DNA of 64,000 bases from Dehalogenimonas sp. W. Lineage in GTDB: Bacteria > Chloroflexota > Dehalococcoidia > Dehalococcoidales > Dehalococcoidaceae. Positions 21,313-30,045 of the stretch are shown one piece after another (position 1 is the stretch's first letter; every line of letters begins with the position of its first letter). The notes under the pieces were generated by a model. That model had not been told where the DNA came from. It saw only the letters and a list, made by a program, of their open reading frames with translations, and did not search any database. A program made the translations under genes and the position numbers. Location of the stretch: positions 1,240,001-1,304,000 of the forward strand of contig NZ_CP146612.1 of the NCBI RefSeq assembly GCF_037094495.1. The letters are read 5' to 3'.

Positions 21313-23901
21313 ATGAAAACCATCTACCTGGTTCCGCACAGCCATTATGACGCGGTCTGGGCGTTTACTAAAGAAGACTATTTTTTCATCAATATTGAAA
21401 AAATCCTGAAACCGGCGATAGATATGATGGCTGATCCGGGCTATCGCTTTTTGATTGAACAGACCGCCCTTCTGGAAGAAATTGAGCATCGCAATCCCAG
21501 CCTGTTTGCCGATATCAGTCAATATGTCGCAACGGGTCAGATTGAGATAGCCGGTGGTGAGTATTTGATGTCGGATACCATGCTGCCCGGCGGTGAAACA
21601 CTGGTGCGGCAGATCCTTTTCGGGAAAAATTATGTTCGGGAAAAACTGGGAGTGGCGACCCCGGTGATGTGGGGTGCCGACGCTTTCGGGTTTAACGCCC
21701 AGATGCCTCAGATATACCTCAAAGCCGGTTTCCGTTATTTTGCCTTCCGGCGCGGTGCTGACCGTCCCGCTCCCACCGAATTCTGGTGGCAGGGGTTGGA
21801 CGGCAGCCGAATTCTGACTCACTGGATGCCGCTGGGCTACCGCGCCGGCTTATTTTTGGATGAATTGGATGACAGTTATCAGAAGCTGGCTCCGGTGGCG
21901 GCCACTGAACATATCCTGATGCCGTCCGGCAGCGGCTCCATTCCACCCCAGCCGGAAACCGCTGCTGCGGTCAGGCGATGGAACCGGCGGCATAAAGATG
22001 CCCGCATGGTTGTATCGCGGGCTCGTGATTTTTTCCAGGCCTTGGAAAAGTCCGCTGACGGTCTTGAAATTCGTACCGGGGAACAGTATTCCGGGCATTA
22101 TTCCCGTGTTTTTCCTCACTGTACCTCCAGCCGGATGTGGCTGAAGCAACAACAACGCCATTATGAACACCGGATTCTCGCCAGCGAAAAATGGGTCACC
22201 ATGGGCTGGTTGCTGGGCGTGCCGTATCCGGTGGACGCTTTTCGCGACAGTTGGAAAAAAGTGTTGTGGGGTGCCTTTCACGATGTTGCGCCGGGAACAG
22301 GCATGGATGAAGGCTATGAAGAAGCGCATCATAATTACGACTATTTGAACAGTCATCTTACCCAGGTGCTTTCCAGCTTTCTGGAGCTTGTGCAGGATAA
22401 TCTGGCCGCCCCGGCGGACATTATTGTATTTAACCCGTTGTCCTGGCCGGTGCGGAACTGGGTGGAAGTGGAGTTGGGTTTTGACCGCGGGGTGATCCGG
22501 CGTATCGGCGGTTTATTCGGTGGCGGCAGCGATGTGGAAGTGGAGATACTTGAGGCCACGCGTTACTCCGATGATTCCTACCATACGGTGAGATTGGGGT
22601 TCGTGGCCGCGGTGCCTGCATTCGGGTTTTGTACCTATCGGATTGTTAAAAACGGCCTTAAACCCCCCTCCGGTTCCCGGTTGAGAAACCGGGGCAACAG
22701 CATCCAGAATCAGTTTTTCCGTTTGGAGATTGACCCGGGCAACGGCTTGCTGGATCTGTATATGGACGGCAAACACCTGTGTTTCGGCAATGAGTTGGTG
22801 GTAGAGGAGGAAACCGGCGACCTGTACTATCACCGGCAAAATATGGCCGGTGATATCCGGACTGAAAGTGAGGCGGGAGTGACTTTCGGCCGCTTTCGCA
22901 TGAAGCACTTTGAAATTGAAAAAACGCCGTTACGGCGGGTGGTACGGATGGAGAGCGACTACTATTCTCTCATCTGGCCGTATCGGCTTCAGGATAAACT
23001 GCGGCCGGTTTTGTGGCGACACAGTTATTTGTCGGTATCAAAAACAATCGTTGTTTATCATGACATTCCCCGCATAGATTGCGTAATCCGCATTGATAAT
23101 CGCCATCCTCAGATGCAGCTCCGGTTGAAATTTGCCACCGATATCAAATCGCCGCAGTATACTTCCGAAATCCAGTTCGGTGCCGTGAGCCGCCCGGTTA
23201 ACCAATCCAAAGACACCGGCACCGGTGATGAGGTAGAGAAGCCGTCAGGTATTTTTCCGGCCCAGAACTGGGTGGATTATTCCGATGATGAACGGGGTCT
23301 CACGCTGGTCAACAAGGGCTTGCCATCACATGAGGTGTGCGACGGAGCGATCTATACCACCTTATTACGCAGCATCCTGATGCTGTCTTCCGACGGTATC
23401 ACCGGACCTGCTGTGCCGACGCCGGATGCCCAGGAGTTCAAAAAATATACTTACGAATACTCCCTATTCCCCCACCACGGGGACTGGAAAACAGCCCGGT
23501 CTTATCAGGTCGGCCATGAGGTAAACACTGGTCTCTCCGCCTTTCAACTCCACCTCAGTCCGCGGCGGCGCAAGGTATTTCCGGAGGCCTTTTCCTTTAT
23601 TGAAGCCTCACCCGGCAACATTATTCTCTCGGCGTGTAAGCGGGCAGAAGACGGCAGCGGTATTATCCTGAGGCTTTATGAGGCGGGTGGTGAAGAAACC
23701 GCGGCGGTGGTGCGGTTTTTCAGTCCGGTAAGCGCCGGGACAGTTACGCCGGCCGATGACAACGGGTTGATCCGGCATCCGTCAGGGGTGAAACTGGTTA
23801 ATCTCCTGGAAGAGGAAATAGAAGATCTTGGTCACGACGCGGGCTCCATCAATCTGGAGTTCAAACCATTTGAAATCGTCAGTTTGAAGATAATCTTTTA
23901 G
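21313..23901 (+). CDS. Glycoside hydrolase family 38 alpha-mannosidase-like protein
   Basis: 862 residues, no signal peptide, so probably cytoplasmic. The N-terminal zinc motif is PHSHYDAVW (HxHxD type); the nucleophile region is MWGADAFGFNAQMPQIY; another metal His lies in WGAFHDVAPGTGMDEGYE. A C-terminal beta-rich GH38 domain follows (KTIVVYHDIPRIDCVIRIDNRH). GH38 enzymes cleave alpha-linked mannose with a retaining, zinc-dependent mechanism. An unexpected catabolic-looking enzyme for an organohalide respirer; a role in trimming its own glycans or in mannosylglycerate-type osmolyte turnover is possible but not shown. Confidence 0.85.
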   Translation: MKTIYLVPHSHYDAVWAFTKEDYFFINIEKILKPAIDMMADPGYRFLIEQTALLEEIEHRNPSLFADISQYVATGQIEIAGGEYLMSDTMLPGGETLVRQILFGKNYVREKLGVATPVMWGADAFGFNAQMPQIYLKAGFRYFAFRRGADRPAPTEFWWQGLDGSRILTHWMPLGYRAGLFLDELDDSYQKLAPVAATEHILMPSGSGSIPPQPETAAAVRRWNRRHKDARMVVSRARDFFQALEKSADGLEIRTGEQYSGHYSRVFPHCTSSRMWLKQQQRHYEHRILASEKWVTMGWLLGVPYPVDAFRDSWKKVLWGAFHDVAPGTGMDEGYEEAHHNYDYLNSHLTQVLSSFLELVQDNLAAPADIIVFNPLSWPVRNWVEVELGFDRGVIRRIGGLFGGGSDVEVEILEATRYSDDSYHTVRLGFVAAVPAFGFCTYRIVKNGLKPPSGSRLRNRGNSIQNQFFRLEIDPGNGLLDLYMDGKHLCFGNELVVEEETGDLYYHRQNMAGDIRTESEAGVTFGRFRMKHFEIEKTPLRRVVRMESDYYSLIWPYRLQDKLRPVLWRHSYLSVSKTIVVYHDIPRIDCVIRIDNRHPQMQLRLKFATDIKSPQYTSEIQFGAVSRPVNQSKDTGTGDEVEKPSGIFPAQNWVDYSDDERGLTLVNKGLPSHEVCDGAIYTTLLRSILMLSSDGITGPAVPTPDAQEFKKYTYEYSLFPHHGDWKTARSYQVGHEVNTGLSAFQLHLSPRRRKVFPEAFSFIEASPGNIILSACKRAEDGSGIILRLYEAGGEETAAVVRFFSPVSAGTVTPADDNGLIRHPSGVKLVNLLEEEIEDLGHDAGSINLEFKPFEIVSLKIIF

Positions 23902-23954
23902 TCATTTCGGTAAAAAACTTAGTCTGCCGGCACGGGCAGCACATGGCGGCCGGT

Positions 23955-24935
23955 TCAGCCGCTGCCGGCCCCGGCGCTGCAAGCGAAGCAGTGACCGGCA
24001 AAGTTTATGGTGCGGTTTATCAGTCGGTCATAATCAAACTCAAAAATCGTCTGCGATGTATCCGGGTTCAAACCTCGGTCCAACGCCAGGTTGAAATCAC
24101 AGTCGTATAGCCGGCCGTCCGGGCCGACGCTGACCAGTGTTCTGCAGGTGGCGGCTTTGATGGCCGTTTCATCTGAAGCCTGGATCAACCCGTTCATATA
24201 TTCATCGTAACCGCCGGTTCGCTGCAAATCCGTGGCGTAGCGTCCCGCCGGAATATTGGTTACCGTCAGCAAGTCATTAAATTTAATGCCGTACTCTCCC
24301 AATACTTCGTGAAATCGGCTTTCCAGGAGGACGCGTTTGGTGGCGCTCAGCGGACCGTCATGGTTGGTCACCAGTTTTAATATAAGTTCCGGCCGGCTGC
24401 CGTAACCGACAGCATTGAGCTGCCTCAGGGATTTCAGGCTTTTTTCAAAGACGCCTCGGCCCCGGATTTGGTCGGCGGCGTCTTTTTCCCAGGCGGGCAT
24501 TGAGGCAAGTAATTCCACCCGGTTGGCGGCAAAAAACTCCGGCAGGTATGTCCGGGATTCCCCGGTCAGCGGATGGCCGTCCAGCGTAACCGTCAGGTTG
24601 TGCCGTACGGTAACTTTTTTGTCCAGGTGCCGGATAGCACCCACCAGAGCTTCAAAACCGGGGTGCAGTTCCGGAGCGCCGCCGGTAATGTCAACGCTTC
24701 GGATGGCGGCATTGCTGGCAATGACCGACAGACAGGCATCCATAACGGCTTTGCTCATGTGAAGAGGCATTTCGGGTGAGGCGCTCAGATGACAGTGGTG
24801 ACAAGCCTGGTTGCACAACCTGGTAATATTCAGCCACAGGGTTTCAATGCCGACCGGGTGTAATGACAGGTCATGGGCCGTCATCCAGGTGCCGAAGTTG
24901 TACTTTTCGGTCATGGTGTCAGATTGTTTGGGCAT
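23955..24935 (-). CDS. ArsS-like radical SAM protein (arsenosugar-biosynthesis type)
   Basis: About 326 residues. The N-terminal radical SAM site reads LWLNITRLCNQACHHCHLSAS (CxxxCxxC), followed by SVDITGGAPELHPGF. The C-terminal domain contains YDCDFNLALD and GHCFACSAGAGSG, characteristic of the ArsS family (formerly annotated rSAM_SeCys). ArsS couples dimethylarsenate with the deoxyadenosyl radical to start arsenosugar synthesis. Family members usually end in a CxAGAGSSC-like motif; here the protein stops at GAGSG and lacks the final Cys. ATG 24935 overlaps the upstream transferase stop; 24914 is an alternative start. No arsM methyltransferase is in the window. Confidence 0.75.
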   Translation of the reverse strand: MPKQSDTMTEKYNFGTWMTAHDLSLHPVGIETLWLNITRLCNQACHHCHLSASPEMPLHMSKAVMDACLSVIASNAAIRSVDITGGAPELHPGFEALVGAIRHLDKKVTVRHNLTVTLDGHPLTGESRTYLPEFFAANRVELLASMPAWEKDAADQIRGRGVFEKSLKSLRQLNAVGYGSRPELILKLVTNHDGPLSATKRVLLESRFHEVLGEYGIKFNDLLTVTNIPAGRYATDLQRTGGYDEYMNGLIQASDETAIKAATCRTLVSVGPDGRLYDCDFNLALDRGLNPDTSQTIFEFDYDRLINRTINFAGHCFACSAGAGSG

Positions 24936-26256
24936 ATTCCTGCTCATTTATTGTGTCGGTGTTTCGGTTAGCCAGCCAATCCTGCCAATCAGTGACGGTG
25001 TCAATGTCACCCAGGGGCGGCAACAGATGGACGGTTTGCTTCATTTTGGCGGCGGCGTGCAGCGTTTTTTCCAGCACCTGCCCGCTGCTCCAGGGGATGT
25101 TTCGGAACAATTCCGTAGCGGGTTCGTTCAAGCCGACCAGGTAATAACCGCCGTCCGGTGACGGGCCGAGGACGATATCGTGGCGGTGCAGTGCGACGAA
25201 GGCCGCTTCAAGGATGCCGGAGTCCATATCAGGGACATCGCTGGCAGCGATAATGACCGCTGCCGCGCCGTTTTTGAAAGATGCGGTGAAGCCATGGCTC
25301 AGCCGGACGCCGAGATCTCCAGACGGCTGCGTCATGATTTCATACCGGGCACCGGTCCAGTCTGACACTCGCGCTCGGTCGGTGCCGTCGGCAATATAAG
25401 CAATTGTCTGTGTCGGCCCGGCCAACCGGTCGGCGGCGGTAAACAGTCGTTCGGCACACCGGCGGTAGATGCTGGCTGCTGCGGCCGGGCTGGAACCGGC
25501 CGCCAGGCGCGTCTTAACCTTGCCCGGTTCCGGATAGCGGGTCATCATCAGCAGAACGCGTTTGCCGATCCGCTGGTTTCGCTGTTCGTAGATATCGGCT
25601 AGTCGGTTTGCCGGGGTACCCATCCGGTATCGGGCAATGTACCAGGCGTTCAGGAGGGATTGTTTTACCGGCCCGTTGAGGGCAAACCGACGGGCGGAAG
25701 TGGTGACGTTGAGCCGAAATCGGTGAATTCGGGTGATTTTATCGGCCCGCTGCAGTAATTCCAAATCTTCAAAAAGGCGCTGCTTTGGGAAACCGCCGAT
25801 GGTGTTGAAAAAATCTTTTCTTACCGTAATGCAGGCGTCTCCAAAGCGGGTTTTACCCTGATGCCGGGTGGTATAAATTGTAATCAAATTCAGCAGCCAG
25901 TGCTTGCGGTCAAAGCCCAACCGGAAAGTGCCGATTTTTATCGCCGGGTCGGCAAATAAGCATGCCAGGTATTTTTCAGCATCGGGCGGCAGGAGTGTAT
26001 CGGCATGCAGAAACAGAATGACGTCACCCATGGCGGCGGCGGCCCCAGCATTGCATTGCGGGCCGCGCCCAAGGGGTGCAGTGAGCAGTTTTACCTTGCA
26101 TCCTTCGGCAATACTGAGTGTCTGATCGCTGGAGCCGCCGTCGGCGACAATAATCTCCGCTGAAGGCAGCGCGGTGCGGACGGCGGTAATGCAACGCCGG
26201 ATGGTGGTTGCCTCATTCAGGGTCGGGATGACCACGCTAAAAGAAATCACAGTCAC
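24919..26256 (-). CDS. Fused transferase: GT2-like domain plus DUF2064-like domain
   Basis: 445 residues. Residues 1 to about 225 are a family-2 glycosyltransferase (SVVIPTLNEATTIRRC, IIVADGGSSDQT, LGRGPQCNAGAAAAMGDVILFLHADTLLP). Residues 230-430 are a DUF2064/TIGR04282-type nucleotidyl-transferase-like domain (MMTRYPEPGKVKTRLAAG, IIAASDVPDMDSGIL, LGPSPDGGYYLVGL). These correspond to the rSAM-associated transferases 2 and 1, normally separate genes beside ArsS-like proteins. It overlaps the ArsS-like start, so the two are translationally linked. A role in building or extending a sugar on the radical SAM product is inferred. Confidence 0.85.
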   Translation of the reverse strand: MTVISFSVVIPTLNEATTIRRCITAVRTALPSAEIIVADGGSSDQTLSIAEGCKVKLLTAPLGRGPQCNAGAAAAMGDVILFLHADTLLPPDAEKYLACLFADPAIKIGTFRLGFDRKHWLLNLITIYTTRHQGKTRFGDACITVRKDFFNTIGGFPKQRLFEDLELLQRADKITRIHRFRLNVTTSARRFALNGPVKQSLLNAWYIARYRMGTPANRLADIYEQRNQRIGKRVLLMMTRYPEPGKVKTRLAAGSSPAAAASIYRRCAERLFTAADRLAGPTQTIAYIADGTDRARVSDWTGARYEIMTQPSGDLGVRLSHGFTASFKNGAAAVIIAASDVPDMDSGILEAAFVALHRHDIVLGPSPDGGYYLVGLNEPATELFRNIPWSSGQVLEKTLHAAAKMKQTVHLLPPLGDIDTVTDWQDWLANRNTDTINEQEYAQTI

Positions 26257-26361
26257 ATTGTTCCTGATTATATCAGTTTAAGCGTTATTACCGACAATGA
26301 TTGATAAAAATACAGCACCGGGGCATGCCCCGGTGCTGCCTGTTACCGCGTTCAACCTATG

Positions 26362-26757
26362 CTACTGGGCGCGGGTATATTTCATGCCGCGGCCGATGCC
26401 GCTCTGTGTAAGTTTGCCGCCGGCGACCGCTTCCTTAACGGTTTTTCTGATGAGGTTATCGGAACATTCGGGTGCGGTTTTCAGTACCTGCTGTTTAATG
26501 ACGCCGAAGCCCCGGGCTCTTTTGAAGAAACCACTGTCATACAGGCTGTCAATTACCTCGCCGCAGGTATCTTTCTTCTTTTTGCGGCCGGCCGTGGCGG
26601 TTTTGGCCGGGCGTCCGGCTTTGCGTCCCGGCAATGGTTCAGCGGTTACTGCGTCATCAAGCAGAAAGCGCCCCATGTGTTTTTCTACAAATTCCACCGG
26701 GCCTTCCAGTTCAATTACGCCTTCTTGAAGATCAATTAATACTCGTGCAGTTGTCAT
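26362..26757 (-). CDS. Small basic protein of unknown function, possible DNA-binding C-terminus
   Basis: 131 residues. I do not recognise a named family. The N-terminal 40 residues are a beta-type segment (ARVLIDLQEGVIELEGPVEFVEKHMGRF). A basic linker follows (GRKAGRPAKTATAGRKKKK), with an AT-hook-like RKAGRPAK. The C-terminal helical part (EVIDSLYDSGFFKRARGFGVIKQQV...NLIRKTVKEAVAGGKLTQSG) resembles a winged helix. A promoter and a 19-nt inverted repeat directly upstream suggest autoregulation. Confidence 0.65.
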   Translation of the reverse strand: MTTARVLIDLQEGVIELEGPVEFVEKHMGRFLLDDAVTAEPLPGRKAGRPAKTATAGRKKKKDTCGEVIDSLYDSGFFKRARGFGVIKQQVLKTAPECSDNLIRKTVKEAVAGGKLTQSGIGRGMKYTRAQ

Positions 26758-27115
26758 TTGAATCCCTCAATTCTTTCTTAACTTAAAATAAGTTAAGTAA
26801 TTATAACTATGAAAAACAGCAATTGTAAAGGGGTTTTTTATTCAATATTTTCCCGGAAACAAATGATATGGCGTACATGTGCCAGGCATACTGGTTTTAG
26901 CCAGAATTATTGTGGTTGCTGCCGATAATCAGTTGCCAACGATGAAAAAATGTGAATAACCAACGGACGGGGCAAAGAGGGAGTAATTACGGGTTCGGCT
27001 CAAAAACGACCGGAAAGTCCGCGGGTTGACGTTGTACTTGAACAATCCTTCAACGAAAGCCTATAATAGCCGGGTTCGTTGAACCAACGCTCAATACGCC
27101 TGAAGAGGAGCCGCT
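26758..27115. promoter_or_regulatory. Divergent intergenic region with two promoters and an inverted repeat
   Basis: Minus strand: TTTACA (plus 26824-26829) and TATAAT (plus 26800-26805) spaced by 18 bp, followed by the inverted repeat TTAACTTA-aaa-TAAGTTAA (26778-26796) at the predicted transcript start. Plus strand: TTGAAC (27038-27043) and TATAAT (27062-27067), 18 bp apart, drive the acyl-CoA dehydrogenase gene. The middle (26850-27000) shows nothing I can assign. Confidence 0.65.
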
Positions 27116-28264
27116 GTGGAATATTTTTTGGATGAACTTCAAACTACCGTTCGGGACCTGGCGCGTACCATTGCTGAAGAAAAGGTGTTGCCGGTGCGGG
27201 CGGAACTGGATGAAAAAGAAGAGTTTCCGACGGAAATAATGAAAGAAATCGCCGCTGCGGGCTTATTCGGCATCGCTATTCCGGAAGAATTGGGCGGCAT
27301 CGGCGGCGGTGCGTTTGAGCTTTGCCTGGCCACCGAGCAGCTGGCCCGGGTCTGCGGCGGCACCGCGGTTACCTATGCGGCTAATTTTCTGGGTGCCGAT
27401 ATCCTGATTGATAACGGTTCTGAAGAACAAAAGGCCCGCTTTCTGCCAGATATTGCCAGCGGGGCCAAGATGTGTGCCTTTGCCATTACTGAAGAGTCGG
27501 CCGGTTCCGACGCCGCCGCGGTTAAAACTACGGCGGTGAAGACGGACAAGTGTTATCTGCTAAACGGCAGTAAACGCTTTATCACCAATGGCGGCGATGC
27601 CCAACTGTACACGGTTATTGTCTGTACCGATCCCGGCAAGGGTGCTCGCGGTCTGTCAGCGCTGATTGTGGAAAAAGGCACTCCGGGCTTCACTTTCGGC
27701 CGCAAGGAGAAGAAGATGGGTATCCGTGCTTCTTCAACCAGAGAACTGCTGTTTGATGACTGCGTGGTGCCTTTTGAGAACCTCATCGGCCGGGAAGGCA
27801 TGGGCTTCTTCTACGCCATGAAACTTTTTGAGAAGTCCCGCCCCGGCATCGGCGCTCAGGCGGTCGGTATCGCTCAGGGGGCTTTTGAGGCGGCGCTGGA
27901 CCACGCTCGCAACCGGGTGCAGTTCGGTGAGCCGGTTTTCAACTTCCAGGCCGTCCAGCACATGCTGGCTAACATGGCGATGGATATTGAGGCGGCGCGA
28001 GCGCTTATTTACGCCAGCGCCCGGACCATTGACTCCGGTCTGCAGAAAAGCGGCAATTTAGAATCAGCCATGAGCAAGGTGTACGCCTCCGATGTTGCCA
28101 TGCGGGTGGCTACTGATGCGGTGCAGATTATGGGCGGCGTCGGCTACATGCGGGATTATCCGGCGGAAAAATACATGCGTGATGCCAAGATTACCCAGCT
28201 CTATGAAGGCACCAATCAGGTGCTGCGCAATATCATCGCCAGCGAATTACGCAAGAAATACTAA
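27116..28264 (+). CDS. Acyl-CoA dehydrogenase
   Basis: 382 residues, full length for the short/medium-chain FAD family. Signature regions are CAFAITEESAGSDAAAVKT, RFITNGG, GMGFFYAMKLFEKSRPGIGAQAVGIAQGAFE, the catalytic-base region YMRDAKITQLYEGTNQVLRNIIA (Glu in YEGTNQ) and IMGGVGYMRDYPAEKYMRD. It oxidises acyl-CoA thioesters to the enoyl form, passing electrons to an ETF; no etfAB is nearby. GTG 27116 is preceded by GAGGAG. Substrate chain length cannot be set from sequence by eye. Confidence 0.92.
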   Translation: MEYFLDELQTTVRDLARTIAEEKVLPVRAELDEKEEFPTEIMKEIAAAGLFGIAIPEELGGIGGGAFELCLATEQLARVCGGTAVTYAANFLGADILIDNGSEEQKARFLPDIASGAKMCAFAITEESAGSDAAAVKTTAVKTDKCYLLNGSKRFITNGGDAQLYTVIVCTDPGKGARGLSALIVEKGTPGFTFGRKEKKMGIRASSTRELLFDDCVVPFENLIGREGMGFFYAMKLFEKSRPGIGAQAVGIAQGAFEAALDHARNRVQFGEPVFNFQAVQHMLANMAMDIEAARALIYASARTIDSGLQKSGNLESAMSKVYASDVAMRVATDAVQIMGGVGYMRDYPAEKYMRDAKITQLYEGTNQVLRNIIASELRKKY

Positions 28265-28283
28265 CCGGTTTTAATTTAGATTG

Positions 28284-28315
28284 ACAAAAGGGAAGGCCAC
28301 AGGCCTTCCCTTTTG
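28284..28315 (+). terminator. Terminator after the acyl-CoA dehydrogenase gene
   Basis: ACAAAAGGGAAGGCC pairs with GGCCTTCCCTTTTGT, with T residues in the distal arm. Confidence 0.85.
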
Positions 28316-28358
28316 TATTGTATCGCCGGAAGAATGGTTTTAAGTTTAGCTTCGGCCA

Positions 28359-28382
28359 CAAAAAAACCCCGTTCTTCAACGG
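28359..28382 (-). terminator. Terminator after purF
   Basis: On the minus strand CCGTT-GAAG-AACGG is followed by GG and seven T residues. Between it and the purF stop lies a short repetitive stretch with recurring AGCTGA units. Confidence 0.75.
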
Positions 28383-28419
28383 AGCTGAAAGCTGACAACT
28401 GATAGCTGAAGGCTGGTAT

Positions 28420-29901
28420 CTAGTAATTTACCGCCGATACTTCCTCAGCGCCCAGGGTTTCGGTAATACTGCCCTTTTTTCGGCGGGCGGTCATGCCTTC
28501 CAGCGCCAGTTTATCCATCTCAAGCTGTACTGGTACCGGGTATTCGCCGGTGAAACAGGCCAGGCAGAACCGGTCTTTGGGGGCGCCCACAGCGCGAATC
28601 AAGCCGTCAACACTTAGGAAACCAAGTGAATCAGCGCCAATATAGTCCTTGATTTCCGGCACGGTCATCTGCGCGGCAATCAGCTCGCGGCGCGAAGCCA
28701 TGTCCACTCCGAAGAAACAGGGGTGGCAGATAGGCGGGGCACACACCCGCATATGCACTTCTTTAGCGCCGGCGCGTTTCAATAATTTGATGACCTGGGG
28801 TGTGGTGGTGCCGCGGACGATGGAATCATCAACCAGTACCACTCTTTTACCGTCCAGTACTGATTTCAGGGGATTGAATTTGAGTTTGACCCCCAAATCC
28901 CGGATTCGCTGAGTGGGCTCAATAAAAGTTCGCCCCATATAACGGTTTTTAATCAGGCCTTCAGCCGGGGGAATGCCGCTTTCCAAGGCGTAACCGGCCC
29001 CGGCGGGAGTGGCGGAATCCGGGACACCGATTACCAGGTCAGCCTCAACCGGGAACTCCTTAGCCAGCTCGGCGCCCATGGCCTTGCGGGCGGAGTACAG
29101 CAACCGGTCGTTCATGATGGAATCCGGTCGGGCGAAGTAGATATACTCAAAGATGCACAGGGCTTGTTTATCGGAATTTTCCTTGTAGCTTTCCAGTCCG
29201 TTAGCGTTAATGCGGATAATTTCTCCGGGTTCAATCTCCCGGACCAGGTCCGCACCGATATGACCCAGGGCGCAGGTTTCGGAAGAGACCACCCAACCGT
29301 TGTTGCCGATGGTGCCCAGACACAATGGGCGTACTCCCAGCGGGTCACGCATGGCATACAGGGTGTCCCTGGTCAGAATGGTACCGGAATAGGCACCCTG
29401 TAACCGGCCCATGGCGTGGCGGATGCGCTCGGTCAGGTCGGCATAGGGGGCGGCCATTATCAGGTTGGCGATAACTTCGGAATCGGTGGTGGTGTGAAAC
29501 TCGTAGCCCAGTTCTTCCAGCTCCCGGCGAAGGGGCTCGGCGTTGGTGATGTTGCCGTTGTGAGCCAGGGCCATCTGGTTGTCGCCCTGGCCGACCAGAA
29601 CCGGTTGCGCGTTTTGAGAACAAGAAGAACCGGCAGTGGAATAGCGATTGTGGCCGATGGCGATATGGCCGTTGAGCTTGTTCAGGGCCTTTTCGGTAAA
29701 TACCTGAGAGACCAGCCCCATTCTGGCATGAAAAAAGATGGTTTTCCCGTCGGCTGTGGCGATGCCGGAAGACTCCTGTCCCCGGTGCTGCAGTGAGAAG
29801 AGGGCAAAGAAAGAAATGCGGGCAACTTCTTCAGCGGGAGCATAGATTCCAAAGACACCGCACTCTTCTCGCGGCGATTCAGAACTTAAAGGCCATTTCA
29901 C
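28420..29901 (-). CDS. purF: Amidophosphoribosyltransferase (first step of purine synthesis)
   Basis: About 493 residues. It transfers glutamine amide nitrogen to PRPP. From GTG 29901 a 13-residue propeptide precedes the nucleophile Cys (REECGVFGIY), as in the processed Bacillus-type enzyme. The PRPP loop is VVLVDDSIVRGTTTPQ. Cysteines in ICHPCFFG and FCLACFTGEYP, with CIFEYIYFARPDS, are the ligands of the 4Fe-4S cluster of this subtype. A longer frame to 30024 reads through the promoter and lacks conserved sequence. No Shine-Dalgarno site precedes the GTG; the promoter is placed for a leaderless mRNA. Confidence 0.95.
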   Translation of the reverse strand: MKWPLSSESPREECGVFGIYAPAEEVARISFFALFSLQHRGQESSGIATADGKTIFFHARMGLVSQVFTEKALNKLNGHIAIGHNRYSTAGSSCSQNAQPVLVGQGDNQMALAHNGNITNAEPLRRELEELGYEFHTTTDSEVIANLIMAAPYADLTERIRHAMGRLQGAYSGTILTRDTLYAMRDPLGVRPLCLGTIGNNGWVVSSETCALGHIGADLVREIEPGEIIRINANGLESYKENSDKQALCIFEYIYFARPDSIMNDRLLYSARKAMGAELAKEFPVEADLVIGVPDSATPAGAGYALESGIPPAEGLIKNRYMGRTFIEPTQRIRDLGVKLKFNPLKSVLDGKRVVLVDDSIVRGTTTPQVIKLLKRAGAKEVHMRVCAPPICHPCFFGVDMASRRELIAAQMTVPEIKDYIGADSLGFLSVDGLIRAVGAPKDRFCLACFTGEYPVPVQLEMDKLALEGMTARRKKGSITETLGAEEVSAVNY

Positions 29902-29937
29902 TTGATTAATTATAGGGGCTAATGCCTTGTGGGTCAA
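29899..29937 (-). promoter_or_regulatory. purF promoter placed for leaderless initiation
   Basis: On the minus strand TTGACC (plus 29932-29937), 17 bp, TATAAT (plus 29909-29914), then only 7 nt before the GTG at 29901-29899. Transcription would start at or next to the G of the start codon. Confidence 0.75.
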
Positions 29938-29974
29938 TTCAAAGGGGAGCCAGACCGTGTCAGACACCGGTATA

Positions 29975-30003
29975 TTGAAAGCTCGGAGGTACAATGATAA
30001 TAT
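29975..30003 (+). promoter_or_regulatory. Promoter of the RND exporter gene
   Basis: TTGAAA (29975-29980) and TAATAT (29998-30003) are separated by 17 bp, upstream of GAGG and ATG 30046. Confidence 0.6.
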
Positions 30004-30045
30004 CCGTATTGAACACTTTTTCAAATAAATCGGTTGAGGCGTAAC

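Noticed and set aside
29902-30024. Extended N-terminus of PurF
   Set aside because: It would be translated from promoter sequence and place more than 50 residues before the catalytic Cys.
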